The notes under the pieces are model-generated. The model saw only the letters and a program-made list of their open reading frames with translations. It did no database searches and was not told the origin of the DNA. From Acanthosoma haemorrhoidale (lineage: Eukaryota > Arthropoda > Insecta > Hemiptera > Acanthosomatidae), in NCBI GenBank assembly GCA_930367205.1, contig OV884012.1, forward strand, positions 52,101,239 to 52,165,238: DNA of 64,000 nt, in the 5' to 3' direction. A program made the translations under genes and the position numbers. Every line of letters begins with the position of its first letter. Positions within the stretch are counted from its first letter, which is position 1. This document shows, one piece after another, positions 21,758 through 35,761 of this stretch.

Positions 21758-22644
21758 TGATTAATTAAGAATTAATTCTGCATTGTCCAACTTTTTTATT
21801 GTTGCATGTTTTAGTTTCTTATGGTAAAGTGTCTCCTCAAGCTAGCGCGCAGATAGACCCTAACAGTATGTTTAGTCATTTAGCCAAAAAGTCATTTAGT
21901 AGGATAGTTCCCTTAGATACTTTGTTTTATTTTGTAGGTATGAGAAATGAAGACACCGTGTCCGTAGGCAACTCCCCAAAAATCAAAAAATTAAGTTATA
22001 GCTAAAGAAAGAATTAGAAATGGACTATCATTAGAAACGTTCCATACATCTATTTTCAAGGAACTCAAAGAGAAACTCGCGAGAGTTAAAGCGTTTAACA
22101 AAGCAACTAAACATTTTAAATTCTTTTAGATTAGATATGCCTAATTATTTTGTAAGGTGACAGAAAGGAGACCGATCTCCTATTTTCTAATACTTTTCCG
22201 ACTGAGTAGCATAAACCGGAAGCCTTACCCGGCGTGCTGTACTGAAGAAAGTAATGTGTTCGTTGAGAAAGGAAGGTCAGCGTAGAAAAAGAGTTTCTTT
22301 TGGGAGGTTATTTCTGATTTACCATGGTTATACGTGGCTTATTTTTTTTGTTTGGTGCTGCTTCTGTTTTTGGCCATTATTTAATATTTAACTATGTTTT
22401 TGATGAAAAGTCATATTGCGAATGGTACTATCAATTATGTTACTGATTTTATTTGTATTGTAATTCAAGAGCATGATTGTATTATGTAAACCACTTAGTA
22501 CTCCACAGATTACTCTGAGATATGTAATAAAGAAACAGAGGGGTACGTCTTTAACAAACGGTCTGTGCAGTTGCTTGAAACGAAAAATCATCGAGTTATG
22601 TTTCAGTAACAATAATTATTTAAGCGCTACAGCTAGGTACAAAC

Positions 22645-22645
<1 letters not shown>
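21758..22645. other. Non-coding stretch, nothing recognised
   Basis: No supported gene; short frames only. Confidence 0.4.

Positions 22646-22648
<3 letters not shown>

Positions 22649-22726
<78 letters not shown>
22649..22726 (+). repeat. (GA)39 microsatellite
   Basis: An uninterrupted GA dinucleotide run of 78 bp, preceded by GAGG. Purine/pyrimidine asymmetry is complete. The protein frame crossing it (Arg-Glu repeat) is an artefact. Confidence 0.97.
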
Positions 22727-22729
<3 letters not shown>

Positions 22730-25580
22730 GTTTTTCAAGAGAAAAAAACTCTACTCGTGATTTTATTGGTAATCACGAGTAATAATGATCAGCACCAATA
22801 AAAACATTATCAGATAAAAGTGAGAATAAGCCACGAAACCCGCACAAGGAAAACATTTTACTGACCCTTCGTTATCTCAGAAGAGATCAATAAAGTACGT
22901 CACTAAATAATCATGAAATTAATCGACGGGTGTTTTCTAAGATAATTGTGAGAAAAGAACAAGACCAAATTCGTTACTGAAAATGAAAGTGGAAAAAAAC
23001 CTGCACCACGAAAATTAAAAAGGTGACCAAAAGTAAGTATATGTAACCAAGAAAAGAATATAGGGGGGACGCTGAGGTCAAAATCAATTCAAGTCAATAA
23101 TATTTGTACAGCCTTTATGAATATTCTAATTAAAATGGAGAAAAACTCTTCGACACTCGATAGAAGCAGTGAGGTTAGAAAACTTGCTCTGATTTTTTGT
23201 TGCTTTTAAAGTAATATTTAAGTGTTTAAATTTATATTTTATTACATAGTTCTCTTAAACTAGCATCTTGTTGTAAGATCTAATATTGTAAGATGATAAA
23301 CTATTGATTTCCTGAAAAGGAAAACTGATAGAAGAACACTCGGACTCCACGAATGATGTAAGTTCTATGGAGTTAACACAAAATTGCACGGTAGTGAGTC
23401 AACGAGCAGCATGGGAGTTTGTCATAGAGGCATAATTCTTTGACAAAAATATTCAAACGAGTTCTGGATTTAGAAAAACGTTACACTACGCGATTCAATG
23501 ACTGGTATCTTTAATGTTTTTCCAGGAACATAGCTTTAAGGTTTTAGGGTTGTTTTTCAACTTTTGACTCTGTAAACAGAGATTGCTTATTGTATATACA
23601 AACTTACATACTTAAACAAAAAGCTTTACAATAAGAATAATATGAAATGGGATGTGACTATTTGCATGGTTTCCGATCGCGATGGTTGAAACGAGGGTTC
23701 GGGTTCTTAAACGAACCCCCCATTTCAGTTCTTATATATAAACTACTTCTATGAGAAAGTAGGACTGGGAATAAATTTTGAAAATCATAAGTGTAATGTA
23801 GCCATTTTCATATATCCCACAATGTACAACATATAAAAAACAATAACAAATTCCTAGCTCAAAACAATGTGTGTACAACTTGAAACGATCATTTACCCAT
23901 AAATCGGTGGTTTCTCGCCGTGACTATTTGAATTGTAGTATGTAAGACAAAATATAAATGTACGAAAACACATGTGCACATAAATAGGCTTCTTCCCAGA
24001 TAAAGGGGGAGAAAGAAGCTAGCAGGTGACACATACATAGAGCTTGGTGGAGTCCACCATTCAGGTAGACCTCCCCCCCCCCCCAGTACTCATCTGGGTT
24101 TAATATGTGGAATGCGGGTAATAAACATCTTTATAATTTGCAATAAATCTTTACGCAATTCAGTGACATGTTAAGTCCTCATCTCAGCCTGTCCCTTCCC
24201 CTTAGCCCGGGCACTACGAGCAGTTCGCCATTAGTTTATACCTCCTCTCTCGTGTTCAGTAAGATTTTGCATTTTTGTTCTATTGACAATTTTAAAATTG
24301 TTGCTCGGCTACGTCAGTCGTGGATTTATACCCCACTCTTTCGCCTGTAAAGGCTCAGTTATCATGTGTTTAACACATAGCAGAAAACAAAAATACTTGT
24401 ACTCGTAAAACACGTATCCATACCGTAGCCTCAGTCAAACAGAACAATTTCATCACCCCTGTTGGCCCTTAAAGGTTATGCCATACTTGCTACAACTAAT
24501 TACGAACATACCCATTTATACATGCATATGACCATTAGAAATTATTATAAATGTACATATTTATTAATCTTTAAAACTTTATTAAGTCCTTTTGAGTATC
24601 TAACTTATAAAATTCGTGGATTTTTTATATTAAACTGAGCAATTATATACATAGGTACTTCTAATATGAGGGGGCATGGTATAGGTGTACCCTAGTTAAG
24701 TTAGGCGAATCTCTGATATAAGCTTGATTCTTCGCACTTCGTCTATCATTTATTTTAATTAATTTTTAGCTGTGACTAGTCCATCACCATACCAATCCAT
24801 TCACTGACAAACAGAAAAAAAAATATTGCCAGCTCTGTTTCACCCGAGAAATAAAATTTTAGAGTGAAACTACCACTTTCATTTGACAACCCACATAAAT
24901 TTGAAGAACTAAGTACAATTGCAAAACAGTTGCCGATCTCTCCCAGATGAAGACATAAAACATCCCACGACATTCTGCTAACAATTAGAAAGTTACTTAA
25001 GCTAATGAATTCAATACAGGAACAATTAGAATCATTCATGGTATTATTATGTCATCAGTTTTTGGCGTTTAGTATACCAACAAAGCTGTTGGTTGTTTTG
25101 GGTTAGGTTTTAGTTATGATTGGAATATTGTTTGAACCTTGTAGATATATTGTTTGGAACTTTATCTTGAATTTTTTTTAAGGTTTCGTTGGTTTTTCCG
25201 AAACTAGACACCCTTAACTTTTCACCCGCGAATCTGGATAAATATTTAGGTCTTGGTTAGTTTCCTATACAAGCTATAAGCATACAATTTTATGCGAATG
25301 CGATAATAAAATCCATTTGACATTGGAAAATTTTAAAAATGTAGCCACCTCCATAAATACAACAAGGTTTTGTCTTGTAGACGTAATAAAACTAAAGATC
25401 TTTACGTCCAATGAGTATATTTAATGTGTGTATCTATAATCACAAAAGTCATGAATAGCGAGTTCGTAACTTTAACTTGCCCGTTATTTTTTAATGGGAT
25501 CGTTTTTACATAGTAGTTTCATTTGATGTCTCGAAAATAAAAGCTACCTAATGAAAAGTTAGGAAAATTTTATAAATAGC
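22730..25580. other. AT-rich stretch with one C13 run
   Basis: A C13 tract lies at 24072-24084 just after a short inverted repeat GGTGGAGTCCACC (about 24046-24058). No gene recognised. Confidence 0.45.
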
Positions 25581-25581
25581 C

Positions 25582-25653
25582 ATCCCCATGGTGTCATGAT
25601 TAACATTCTTTCTGACTTATAACTACGGAGTCCCAGGTCCAATCGCTGTACCC
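25582..25653 (+). repeat. tRNA-like SINE head (tRNA-Glu-like A box)
   Basis: A box TGGTGTCATGATTAACAT (25589-25606) and B-box-like GGTCCAATCGC (25636-25646) are 47 bases apart. The 5' part resembles the D-arm of tRNA-Glu. Stems are not preserved, so I call a tRNA-derived SINE or pseudogene. Confidence 0.45.
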
Positions 25654-25659
25654 CAAGGA

Positions 25660-28600
25660 CTCGTGAGGATAAATGAGTTAGCTACTTGAATAAAAACGTA
25701 ACGAATCAGATTAAGAAAACTAAATTTAAGGTCGAGAAGTTCGTTCATTTCAACGTTTTCGTTTATACATTTTTTTTCGTGATTATAGACATAGTAAAAG
25801 GTCATCAATATTGTTTTCCCGGCCTTTAACTGACACTTTAATTGAATCAGACATCGAACTTAACTTGAATGTTTAATTCATTTAATTTGTTTTCACTGCA
25901 TGGTGAGTTAATGATACTTTCTTTGATTTCGGTTTAGTCCCGTAGAAAGCGTTGAAACATCCTAAAGGTTTTAATGGATTTCGTCGAAATTGGGCATGTT
26001 ACAGGAATAATGCAAGTGTGGGCCGATGGAGGAAGCGTTTGGAAAGCTAACTGGCCATCTCTATTAACATGCTTTCCATTAGCATTTGAATTATTGCTAG
26101 AGGTAAGAGGCCCACCATAGACAGGGTGTACTTAGGCAGAGCACCTTTCCCAAAAGCTATTTGTTATCGAGTCGCTACTCTTCCGTCAATGTTCTCCCCC
26201 TCATTTCTTTTCAGGGCCTTGTATTACAGGCCATTGTTTGTAGCCGACAATAGAAAGTCAATGCATTCCATCCTCCTCTTACAATTTTCGGGCATTTCTT
26301 GAGAGGATATTTCCCTATGGCGCCAGACTTTATGTAATGAGCTGCAACACACTGGCGAATTATTCAATAATTGATTGAAAGGGTACCTTACCAGCATTTG
26401 AATAAGATTCAAATATCACTAAAGAAGATGGATTCATGCAGAACACTAAAGCTTTCCTATGAAACAATCCCTCTAGGAAATGTAAATAAATGGTTCATTT
26501 AGCTTTTACGTTGAATTATTTCTTATGTGATTTCTTCTGAATATTATAGCGATGACTATAATCTTATTATTTAAACAGAAGTTCCAGGCGTCTAAAATGA
26601 ACGTTCTACCCTGAGGCCCGGGTTTCAAACCTTTGGTACTATATTTCAATCAATATTCGCTATCCCCATCTTTAAATCTACAGTTCTCCAGTTCCTTATC
26701 TTCCTCCAAACTAGCAATTAATAATCCGACTTTACTACTTATTGTTTTCTTTGTTTTTGTATTAATTTTATTTACTTCCCAGTCACCTTTCACGCTCTTC
26801 GCCCCCTAGAAATAGCTTTTATATTTCAGTTGAATGCAACTCTCAGTTGCAATTGTCATTCTCCACTATTCGTTCATGTTTTTTTTGTTTAAATCTTATG
26901 CTTTTAGTCCATACGTACATTAGGCCATAAGTTATAAAATAATCACATCATTGTGACGTTACATATATTTTTCTTTTTATGTCAGCTAGACATTTTTACT
27001 TGTTGTTATTGTTGTGTCCCTGAGGGGGACGATGCTCCGGAATAATGTGATTTATTTTTTGCCTAGTAACCAAACTATATGCATATATAAAATCGTGGAC
27101 ATACTCGATTAAAGGATTTGTTATCAAAGCAAGCAAATAAAGGATTTCACTATGCTTTTAATAGTTTTTTGTGATAGTAGACCACTACCAGTACCAACAT
27201 TATTAATCAAGACGTTAAGATATTTTCCAAGCTATTTGGCGAATTATTAGTTGGAACGCCGAAAACCCCTTTGAGTAGAAAAAAATAAAAATATAATTTT
27301 AATGATACTTATTGTTGGTACTGAACTTGGTGAATTTTTTTTTGCTTTAAGAGTATATTATTAGAGTTTTTTAAACATTAAAGATTTTTTAAACACAAAT
27401 TGTTCAGGGTCGAAATGTGTACATTTTATCATTTCACAGTCGCCTATTGTATTAAGGTCACCACAGTTGTGTAATCTCTGCCCACATCAGATCTGTCCTC
27501 TGTCAATTGAGCTAGAGTGACTATGAAAGGTTGACAATCATTTTAGCAGTCCTCATATGGTCCCTGATCAGCATACCACAACAATAAACAATGCTGCAAA
27601 CAGGGTCGTCAGTAAGTGTGTGTAACCTACTTGATACCCAGTCATGGAAATCTAATCACAAATCTCAAATGTGTCAATCATTATGAATGACTGAAGACAT
27701 AATGGCATTAAAACCTAGTAGGGTATTGGTTATACAGATCCCTCATTCATATATCTCTCACATTATTTATATTTTGGGAATCGTGGAATCAATTTTTAAC
27801 TTCATCCGGTTAAAAGAACTTTTTTTTTAAGGGTGATAAAAGAGATTGACAAATAACCAACAGCCAGCATACATCGTGAGAATTAAGGGTGTCGTGATAT
27901 TATTGCGCCAAGAGAATAGCTTCTTTCACCGAATTTTTAGATATTAGCGTCTCTCCGACGATTTACTAGTTCTTAATATACAACAATCCTTCCTTTTTCC
28001 CTCGATACCACATAAATAAGTTGGCCTCATCTAAAATTTTCATCTGGCTCTTTTTATTATGCCACGTCTACTTTCTAACTACTTACCATTGTAGGAAAGA
28101 GATAATCACCCATTTTATTGATTGTCAAAAATCACCCATTTGTGGTTTAGGCGATATTTATAACTGATTAGTTAGCACTTTACTGGCGCATTAATAAAAG
28201 TTTCTTTTGACATTAATTAGGACGATTCACAGTTAATATCCTAATGGGAAAGGTTTTATCATTTTATTTGTGCCAGCCCATGGTAGAGTATAAAATTGTA
28301 AATATTTTTGTCATATTCCATCATTAATTAACCATTCTAAAACCAAAATTTCATTCTTAAACAACTTACCATTCGATTTTATCCACATCCTCTTCCAGAC
28401 CAAGATTAAACCAATACAAAGAACAAAATTGGTATCTCTTATGTATTGGAATTGTTTTGAACATTCCATGAACTTACAGGACATTCCTAACACCTGATCA
28501 GATAGAAAGATTCCGAAATTACTACCACCCAAAACCATCACATACTCACAGCAAAATAGATTTGCAAATGAATGTTCTACTACTTTTAAGAATCAAAACA

Positions 28601-28675
28601 ATGGCGTGATGGAGACCTCGAACTGAAAAGTACAATCACCTTATTTAGACCAGTTAATATGGAAACCTGGTTTGA
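25660..28675. other. AT-rich stretch with an ambiguous small spliced frame
   Basis: An ATG near 25974 opens 43 codons that end at a donor-like GAG/GTAAGAG (about 26101), and TTTCTTTTCAG at about 26214 could accept it, giving a product of only about 57 residues. No family resemblance, so not called as a gene. A good B-box-like GGTTTCAAACC lies near 26621. Confidence 0.3.
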
Positions 28676-30121
28676 AGTAAGTGGTGAGCTAAGGCGAAAA
28701 GGGGATGGGCACTAAATTTTTTAACTTTTTTCAGTTTCTTGTAACTTTCAAACGGCGCACCGAAATGAAAACTTTATTCGCTAATAAACTAATAAAGAAC
28801 ATCAAACCCTCTGTTTACGCCATTTGCGTAAAATTAATTTAATTTAATTTGAATTCGCTATTCAATCAGTAATTACCCGAAACCATTCGGTATTTCAGTG
28901 AATCACAGACCCTGGCGCAGACATCGCAACAGGTAGGAATTTTACATTACTGTGTTTGTCTAAGATTTGATATTGTCATTTCTCTAACGAGACACTCAAT
29001 TAATTACAGTCCACTTAATTAAAACAAACTCAAACGTATAGCTAATTATCCCCAGGCTAATTATTTTTTCGAATCAGTCGCCTCGTTTGCCGGTTGCGAT
29101 TTCAACTGGTGAAATTTCAAACACCCTCCGTAAAATGAGTACCTCAAACGTTGAATTCGGTTTGGAAAAAGAGTCAAAAAACAATTGATCTGTAAATTTT
29201 CTTTAAAAAAAATCCTACATATTCATTTTCAATCAAATTTAACTTGAAACGGCTATTCTAAATGAAAAATATCATTGAATGAAAGTTTCAGATCATTAAA
29301 TTTTAAATTCAGTGATACCTTTTCTTTTTTTTAGTTCTTTTGAGGTGAAGCGCAGAAATCCTGAGTTTTTTAATTTCCGTCATATGCTCATAAGACGCCA
29401 AAAAGTTACGAGTTTGTGCTCTGCAACTGCACTCCTTGACCTAGAAAATGGTTACCTACTTTAAAAATAATTAGGATTTTGCATAAATGTTTTTATGTAC
29501 AAAATATTCAAACAAAAACTTAGCATTCCAAATAAAACATCATAATTTTTTCCCAGTAATTCGGTTTTATTTGGATATTATATATATGATATGGAATAAT
29601 AATATTGGATATATTAGTAAAAAATAATAGACCCTTATATAAAATTCTAAGTATTTTCCATTATAACCATTTTCTAGGTCAAGTAGTGCAGTTGCACTCG
29701 TAACTTTTAGCGTCTTGTGAGCATACGACGGATATTTAAAAACTCAGGATTTCTATGCTTTAACCTCAAAGAAACTAAAAAAAAAAATTAATAATAAAGT
29801 ATCACTAAATTCAAAATTTAAAGCTCTACAACTTGTATTCCATGGTTTGTTACATTTAGAATAGCTGATTTCAAGTTTAAATTGATTGAAATAAATATAT
29901 CGGATTTTTTAAAGAATATATATATCAATCGCTTTTGCCGTAAATTTTGATTCTTTTTCCAAATCAAATTCAACGTTAGAAGTACTCATTTTATGAAAAA
30001 TTGAATGTTCTTTAGTTTATAATGGAGTACAATTTTCACTAAGGTGCGCCGCTTAAAAGTTACAGGCCAGAAACTGAAAAAAAAATTAATGATCCCCCTC
30101 CCCGCCTTGGGTCAATACTTA
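28676..30121. repeat. 1.4-kb imperfect palindrome (foldback element)
   Basis: The left arm (28676-29538) and right arm (29564-30121) are reverse complements over most of their length. Examples: TGACCTAGAAAATGGTTA (left) against TAACCATTTTCTAGGTCA (right), AAATCCTGAGTTTTT in both, and AAAATGAGTAC followed by AACGTTGAATT in both. The tip is CCAAATAAAAC / GTTTTATTTGG around a 25-nt loop. The left arm has about 310 extra bases (about 28807-29117) absent from the right. No transposase is present. It may be a foldback/MITE-type element or a long-hairpin locus. Confidence 0.85.
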
Positions 30122-30124
30122 GGA

Positions 30125-31740
30125 ACGGAGTAAACTTAGGATACTATTATTAGACGTCAAAGGAACAGATTAAAACCATTCCAGCTTTTCAACACTTTCT
30201 TCCAACCAGGGTCTAAGATTAACTTGGATTAACTAGACAACTTGATGAACTGAAAACATATATGTAAAACGAATTCCTTTCAACCCTAACACCAATTGAC
30301 AATCATTTTTTTACCGCTGTCACAATACTGCAAATAGTTGTTTTCCTCCATTCAGCTTCTGTTCCTGGGTCAGATCTAACCCGGATGTGTCACAGAAATT
30401 TGCTTCACCCTTTTAGCAGGTCTTCCATCCTTACAATTCAATGAGGTATTTCCAACAAATGGTCCGGTTATACGGATAAATTGACATTCTCTCCAACTGT
30501 CTCTAGCACTAAAAAGAAATCAGGCAAAAATTAAATTCGCATAAGCAGCAAATGCCCCCTGAACATGACTTACTAACAACTTACTAGTAAACATACAAAT
30601 AAATCTACTACGTAAATAATTTGTTTTTTTGACAAACATTTTCAGTAGCGCATAGATTTACTTATTATCCAAATTTAACACTTTCCAGTTATACATTTGC
30701 TACCAAAAAATTGGGAAACCCATTAATCAACTCCATACAGACGAACTAGTTAACTTCCATCAATAGTTTTATAATGTTAAGAACAAGTAGAAGGGGCCTG
30801 AGTAGAACTGTATACCTGCCTCGTGACTTCATGGAAGTCACTGATGGTTCCTGTTATTTTTAAGTAAGCAAACATCCTTACTTCCCTTACTCCCTACCCA
30901 GAATCTTACCCTTTTCTTATACATATATGTCTCAGCTTTAACCCCAGACCACACTCGTCCCTAGACCTTCCACCCAGTATGTAGGAATGTAACTCTTAAT
31001 ATTTGTATATACCAGTGTTTTGCTTGTACTACATAATAAAGCTTTCCTTTCTTTTCTTTTAAAAGACTCTCCAAAGATTATTTAACTATGAGATTTAAAA
31101 AATTGTTTTGAAAAAATGACTAAACAGAAATTAATTCATTAATTCTGTTTCATGAGAAATTTAACAAATCAAACCTGTTTTAATTAATAATTGAACAGGT
31201 AATTTTCCCAAGGATAATTCTTTAATATAAAGCATGCATTTCACAGCTCTTGTAAAAGTTGCCAGTCACATTTTGCAGTTTACATTATTTCGATAAGGGC
31301 AGATATGCCAGTAAAAGTGCAAAAAAATCAGGAATTATCAGATGGAAATTAAAACATACTAACTAGGAAATGTAATACAGTACAATGATTGATAGTCTGT
31401 TATCCACCAAACCAAGTTTAGATGACATTCCAAACATTGATACAACAATCAATGATTGCATTAGTTACAAAGTGCTACTAAGATGCAATTTTGTGAGGTC
31501 AATGACCCTTGTGGTTGACATGCCCTAAAAAAAACGGAAAATAAAAATTAAATTAGAAAAACAACGAGTAATTTTTAGAAACAACTGGTAACACGGAAGA
31601 ACCAAGAGTGCAAATTAGCAATTAAAGCCATCATAAAATCTTTCAATAGTTACAGAAGAAGAAAATCTATTGAAAATATAAAGCGAAAAAAACAAAAAGA
31701 ATACTTAAATAATTTCAAGCCTAGGCCGCTTCCAAGTAAT
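30125..31740. other. AT-rich stretch with one short perfect hairpin
   Basis: GTGACTTC-ATG-GAAGTCAC (about 30823-30841) is a perfect 8-bp stem. No gene recognised. Confidence 0.4.
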
Positions 31741-31744
31741 AGGT

Positions 31745-31800
31745 AGATAACAGGGCCATGAATAATTGTGATAAATGATGTCGTTTATACCATAGTTCTA
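31745..31800 (-). repeat. Repeat R, short fragment e
   Basis: AATAATTGTGATAAATGAT and the following TTTATACCAT match the 3' part of copy b (21650-21680) of repeat R. Confidence 0.45.
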
Positions 31801-31944
31801 TTGCACAATATAACTTCTAATTAATCAACCAAGATAGGTGATATTCATGCTTTGAAGCAGCTGACACCCTAAGAAGCCCCGGTAGAGGCAATACGAGACG
31901 GTAGGAGGTGGGAATATGTGAAGGTTAGCGTCGAAATAAATGAG

Positions 31945-32100
31945 ATTAGGTTAGGTACATGATTCAACTTTAATGCAGACGTCGATGAATCTCATTCTAC
32001 CTTGCATGGGGAAGGTTTTTAGGATGAACCTTGACATCTAGTAAAGTAGGTTTGTTATATATTTGTGATACCCACCACACCCCTCAGAAAAAAAAAATAT
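31945..32100 (+). repeat. SINE-like repeat D, copy 1, A-tailed
   Basis: Shares with 35762-35925 the segment AAGGTTTTTAG-ATGAACCTTGA, a leader ATTAGGTTAG...ATGATTC, a trailing GTGATA...CCTCAGAAAAA, and an A-rich 3' end. Non-coding; origin unknown. Confidence 0.55.
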
Positions 32101-35100
32101 ATCTCAATAATATATTCCCAATAATTGTTTTTATTTGTTGGAACTGCGATTTTTAGTGACTTAGACTGTTTAGAAAATGATTTATTAAAGCTTTAAGAAA
32201 CTCATGTCACGTTTCTTGAGAATCTCGATATTGTTTCTTTACTTCCAACTCTTTATCTCGTTTGTGTATAATTAAAAACAACCATTTATTTCAACCGTAG
32301 TAGAAAATCTTATAAATAATAAAACAAAATAATGAGGGTAACAGTTTGTGGATTAACTAGAATTAATTACTCCCTTATTTTTAATTTTTGGGGTGTCTGG
32401 TGGCGTATCATGGAATCATCTTTGCCACGAATTGGCATCTTTGATCTAACCAATCGGTCTTGTGTCAAGACAACTTCAGAGATCTGTTTAAATGGGTTCC
32501 AAAATTATTTCGTAGCCACTGCTGAGGTGAACCGTACTACTCGTAATAAGTTTGGTGCTATTCCCGTAAAAAAAAACGTGACAGTTTAGACTTTCTCGTA
32601 AAGCCATAGATGAAAAAAAATAATGCCATTACTGAGATGCAGAGCTAAGGCATTAGAGTGAAAGGAAGCAGAATGAGCGAAGGCTGTTATTGACAATAAG
32701 CGTGCTTTGAAAGTCGGCACGAAAATCTAATTCTTCCGCTCATCCATCGCCATTCACGCAGGAGCTGTGACCGAGGAGCTAATGCTTTATTTATCTGTCC
32801 TAAGGATCAGCCTCTAGGGTCACTGATCTCAGCCAGTGAGTGAATGTTGTTTGATCTCTTTCACTGCATCCACGTCTGGGTCCACATTTTTTTTTCATTC
32901 CAAGTACTTTATTTTTTTGCACATCTTATTATGTTAATTTTTTCAATCTCGTTCGAGAAAGCTTACTATCCTAACCATTTCGAATTAATTGCAAGCCATG
33001 CTTCCGTGAAACCGACTCTTCCGCTCATGGCTGCTTCATATGGGTAGATTAATAAATATTGTGATATCCAATATTAATTATAACGGTTATCCAAGCATCC
33101 GTTTTTTATTTTTGTTATTTTTTTTCTTGCATTACGTTTATTTGGTATTTTACTAAAATTTGGTTATCCAAATTAGGAACTAATTGTATCTTTTTAAATA
33201 CCAATAAACCCTTGAGAATAAACGTGACCATAACTACGTAGATCATGAATAAAAAATATTTAGGGATGTTCTGGGTACCAGCCGTTATTCAAACATTAAA
33301 TAAATTATGTGGAAAAAGTACACATTATTTGTTTGCAAAAATGTATGGATTTATTTGTCAAATCAACTTGGTCAGTTTTTCTACTTTTAATTTTTTTTTT
33401 CACATATATCATTTTTTTGACCACGGGCAATCAGACGAAAGACCTCTGTTGATGTTTGAAAGTTGGGGCTCTACCTTTATTTCATTTATCAAATTATTGA
33501 AAAGTTCAAATATATTGAGTTATTGTTTGCATATCAGTTTTTGAAGAAATTACTTTTTCGGGGAAAGTAAGAAATGCCTAACATTCACTTTACTCGGCTT
33601 ATTCAGAATTGGTAAAGTGAGGTGAAAATACAGTGGTCTACTGCCTTCTATACTTTTCCTTTAGAAAGGCAAACCTATGACCATTGCTATTCTGAATTTC
33701 AGTTGTGGTCGGCTTTATTTATTTGAAGGTCGTTTTCTTTTATTGTGAATATAACAAATAAATCATTTCTGATAGCTATAAATTAAAATATTTATATATT
33801 ATACAAAAGTTAAAATATTTGACATGATGGCATTGCACTCCATGGATGGTGCACTCAGCTAGTAAGCCCATTGTGACTTTCAAAAAACTAAAAATAAGCA
33901 AATACTGCATTTCAATGGGAGCCCAAATAGAGCTAGACAGCCTGTAGATGACAACGTACCTTTCTTGGTATAATCTTCAGGTTGTCTGCCTGTAACAGAA
34001 TATGGTTCCATAAGACATGTCTATCCTGAGGCTGTGTGAATTGTCTTAATAATTTTTCCGGTGGTGTTCAAAATCAAAGGTTCACAACGAGTTTGATTAT
34101 ATTAGATTGCATAGATTCAGGTAATGACTCTTGACGGAGAATTTCATATTTAATAATAGTATGTATATTAAAATTTTAAACATTATATTCCCTTTAATTA
34201 ATATAAATACACGCATACGTATACATATAGATATATACGCATTTTTAATACCTTCACAAGCAGCAGTACTGCTAATGGTGATAATTTGTGATTCTTTTTT
34301 GCCTCTTAAGGTAGGACAGGTAAAGATAATCTCTACAGCTTCCTTCCTTGTGGTGTAATTGTTTCAATATTGTTTTCAATTTGTAATTCTACAAGCTCTT
34401 TCCCAGATGATTTGTGCAGTCATTTTAATTTCATGACTCAAAAATGTGGAAGCACATTGAAATAGAAATAGTCACGGCTAATTAAATATTACTGTAATCG
34501 CTGCTGTATCAGGATTGTGAAAACAATTCTTTATCGACATTAATGAGATGTGTTCGGAAAGAATCCCGGATATTGATGATTCCTAACTCACCTATTTCTG
34601 ATCAAAATAAAGAACAGTTACTGCATGGTTGCGGGCTACCTGTCTACTAGTCATACTCATCTGACTTACTTTCTCAAACGATTCAAGGTCCTGTCAAGAA
34701 GAGGATGAAGAGGTAAGAGCGGTTAATGGGCAGCAGTACAGCACATAACACATCATCAGGTATCCGGAAAGCAGTGGAGAAAACCTAAGAATCCCCTTTT
34801 GATAAGGGGAAGTTGACGTAAGCCATGTGTTCACCCTCCGGCGGAAATGTACGTTCATCCACATCTTCCGCGACGTAACCTTGGTCCCCACAATGTAACG
34901 CTTCGCAGGGAAAGCGCACTACTGATTCACGAGGCCGAGAAAACTATTTTCATCCTTCTTCGGACACTTTTTCTTCGTTCCAGTGATCTTTCCTCTGAGA
35001 TTGCATGGAATGTACGGGTCCTTCACTCGATGACGAGTATGAGTGAATGTGCATCTTCTTTTGTGCTCTTACAGGGAGCGGACATATACGGAAATTACTG

Positions 35101-35690
35101 CTGTGATACAAGAAATTTTTGGCCACACAGTATAGAAACATCTTAAATACAAAGTCTAAAAGCATATATCTCCAGTTAAATGATTTTGTTTTAACAAAGG
35201 TTAACGCAAACAAACAAACATTAATGCAAACCATTAACTGCAGTCAAACCCAAAATGCTTGTTTCTTCAACGGGCTAACAAAGTCTGCCAAATTATGTAT
35301 TTGCACTGATCACGTTTTACGGTTTAGTCGACTTACCCACTTACTCCCTGGAACCACAGAAATGAACCCTTAACAGGGGGTGCCTTTATGATAGTTTTGA
35401 TGTATTCAATCAGAGATAAATATCTCGATGTAAGTCCAATATAGTTGCTTCTTAACACTTTCAGAAATGTTTTTACTTCAAGTATCACACCATTTGTATT
35501 TTATGAACGTCAGGGAAATAATGAGCTACCACATACTTTAGTTTCGTTTCGATTATATTAAAATAAAAATATTTCATTTTTTCATTTTAACTACCTCCAT
35601 ATGGCTGCTAAATGTGCAGCCTGGAGGCTCAACCATGAAGAGGGTCTGCTACTTTGGAACATCACATATCGTCAGGTTAGTTAGCGTCCG
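32101..35690. other. AT-rich stretch with a GC-richer coding-like patch at 34.6-35.1 kb
   Basis: Mostly A/T-rich. On the minus strand a frame from about 34945 to a stop at 34787-34785 reads smoothly (PCEALHCGDQGYVAEDVDER, then TFPPEGEHMAYVNFPLSKGD) but has no start, no recognised family and no partner exon. An 85-codon plus-strand frame (32332-32589) and a 99-codon one (33245-33544) look like chance. Confidence 0.3.
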
Positions 35691-35761
35691 AATGGATGGG
35701 AATTTTTTTTTTTTATTATTATATTCCTTTATTGTGCTATAATTACAATCTGCCTTCATGG

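Noticed and set aside
22473..22760. A 95-codon frame with a long Arg-Glu repeat
   Set aside because: The repeat is just the (GA)39 microsatellite translated.
25974..26265. Small two-exon gene with 57 residues
   Set aside because: Splice sites are passable, but the product is tiny, with no family match and no promoter or poly(A) context.
33245..33544. A 99-codon plus-strand frame
   Set aside because: Phe/Lys/Ile-rich composition matches the local base bias; no motif or splice structure.
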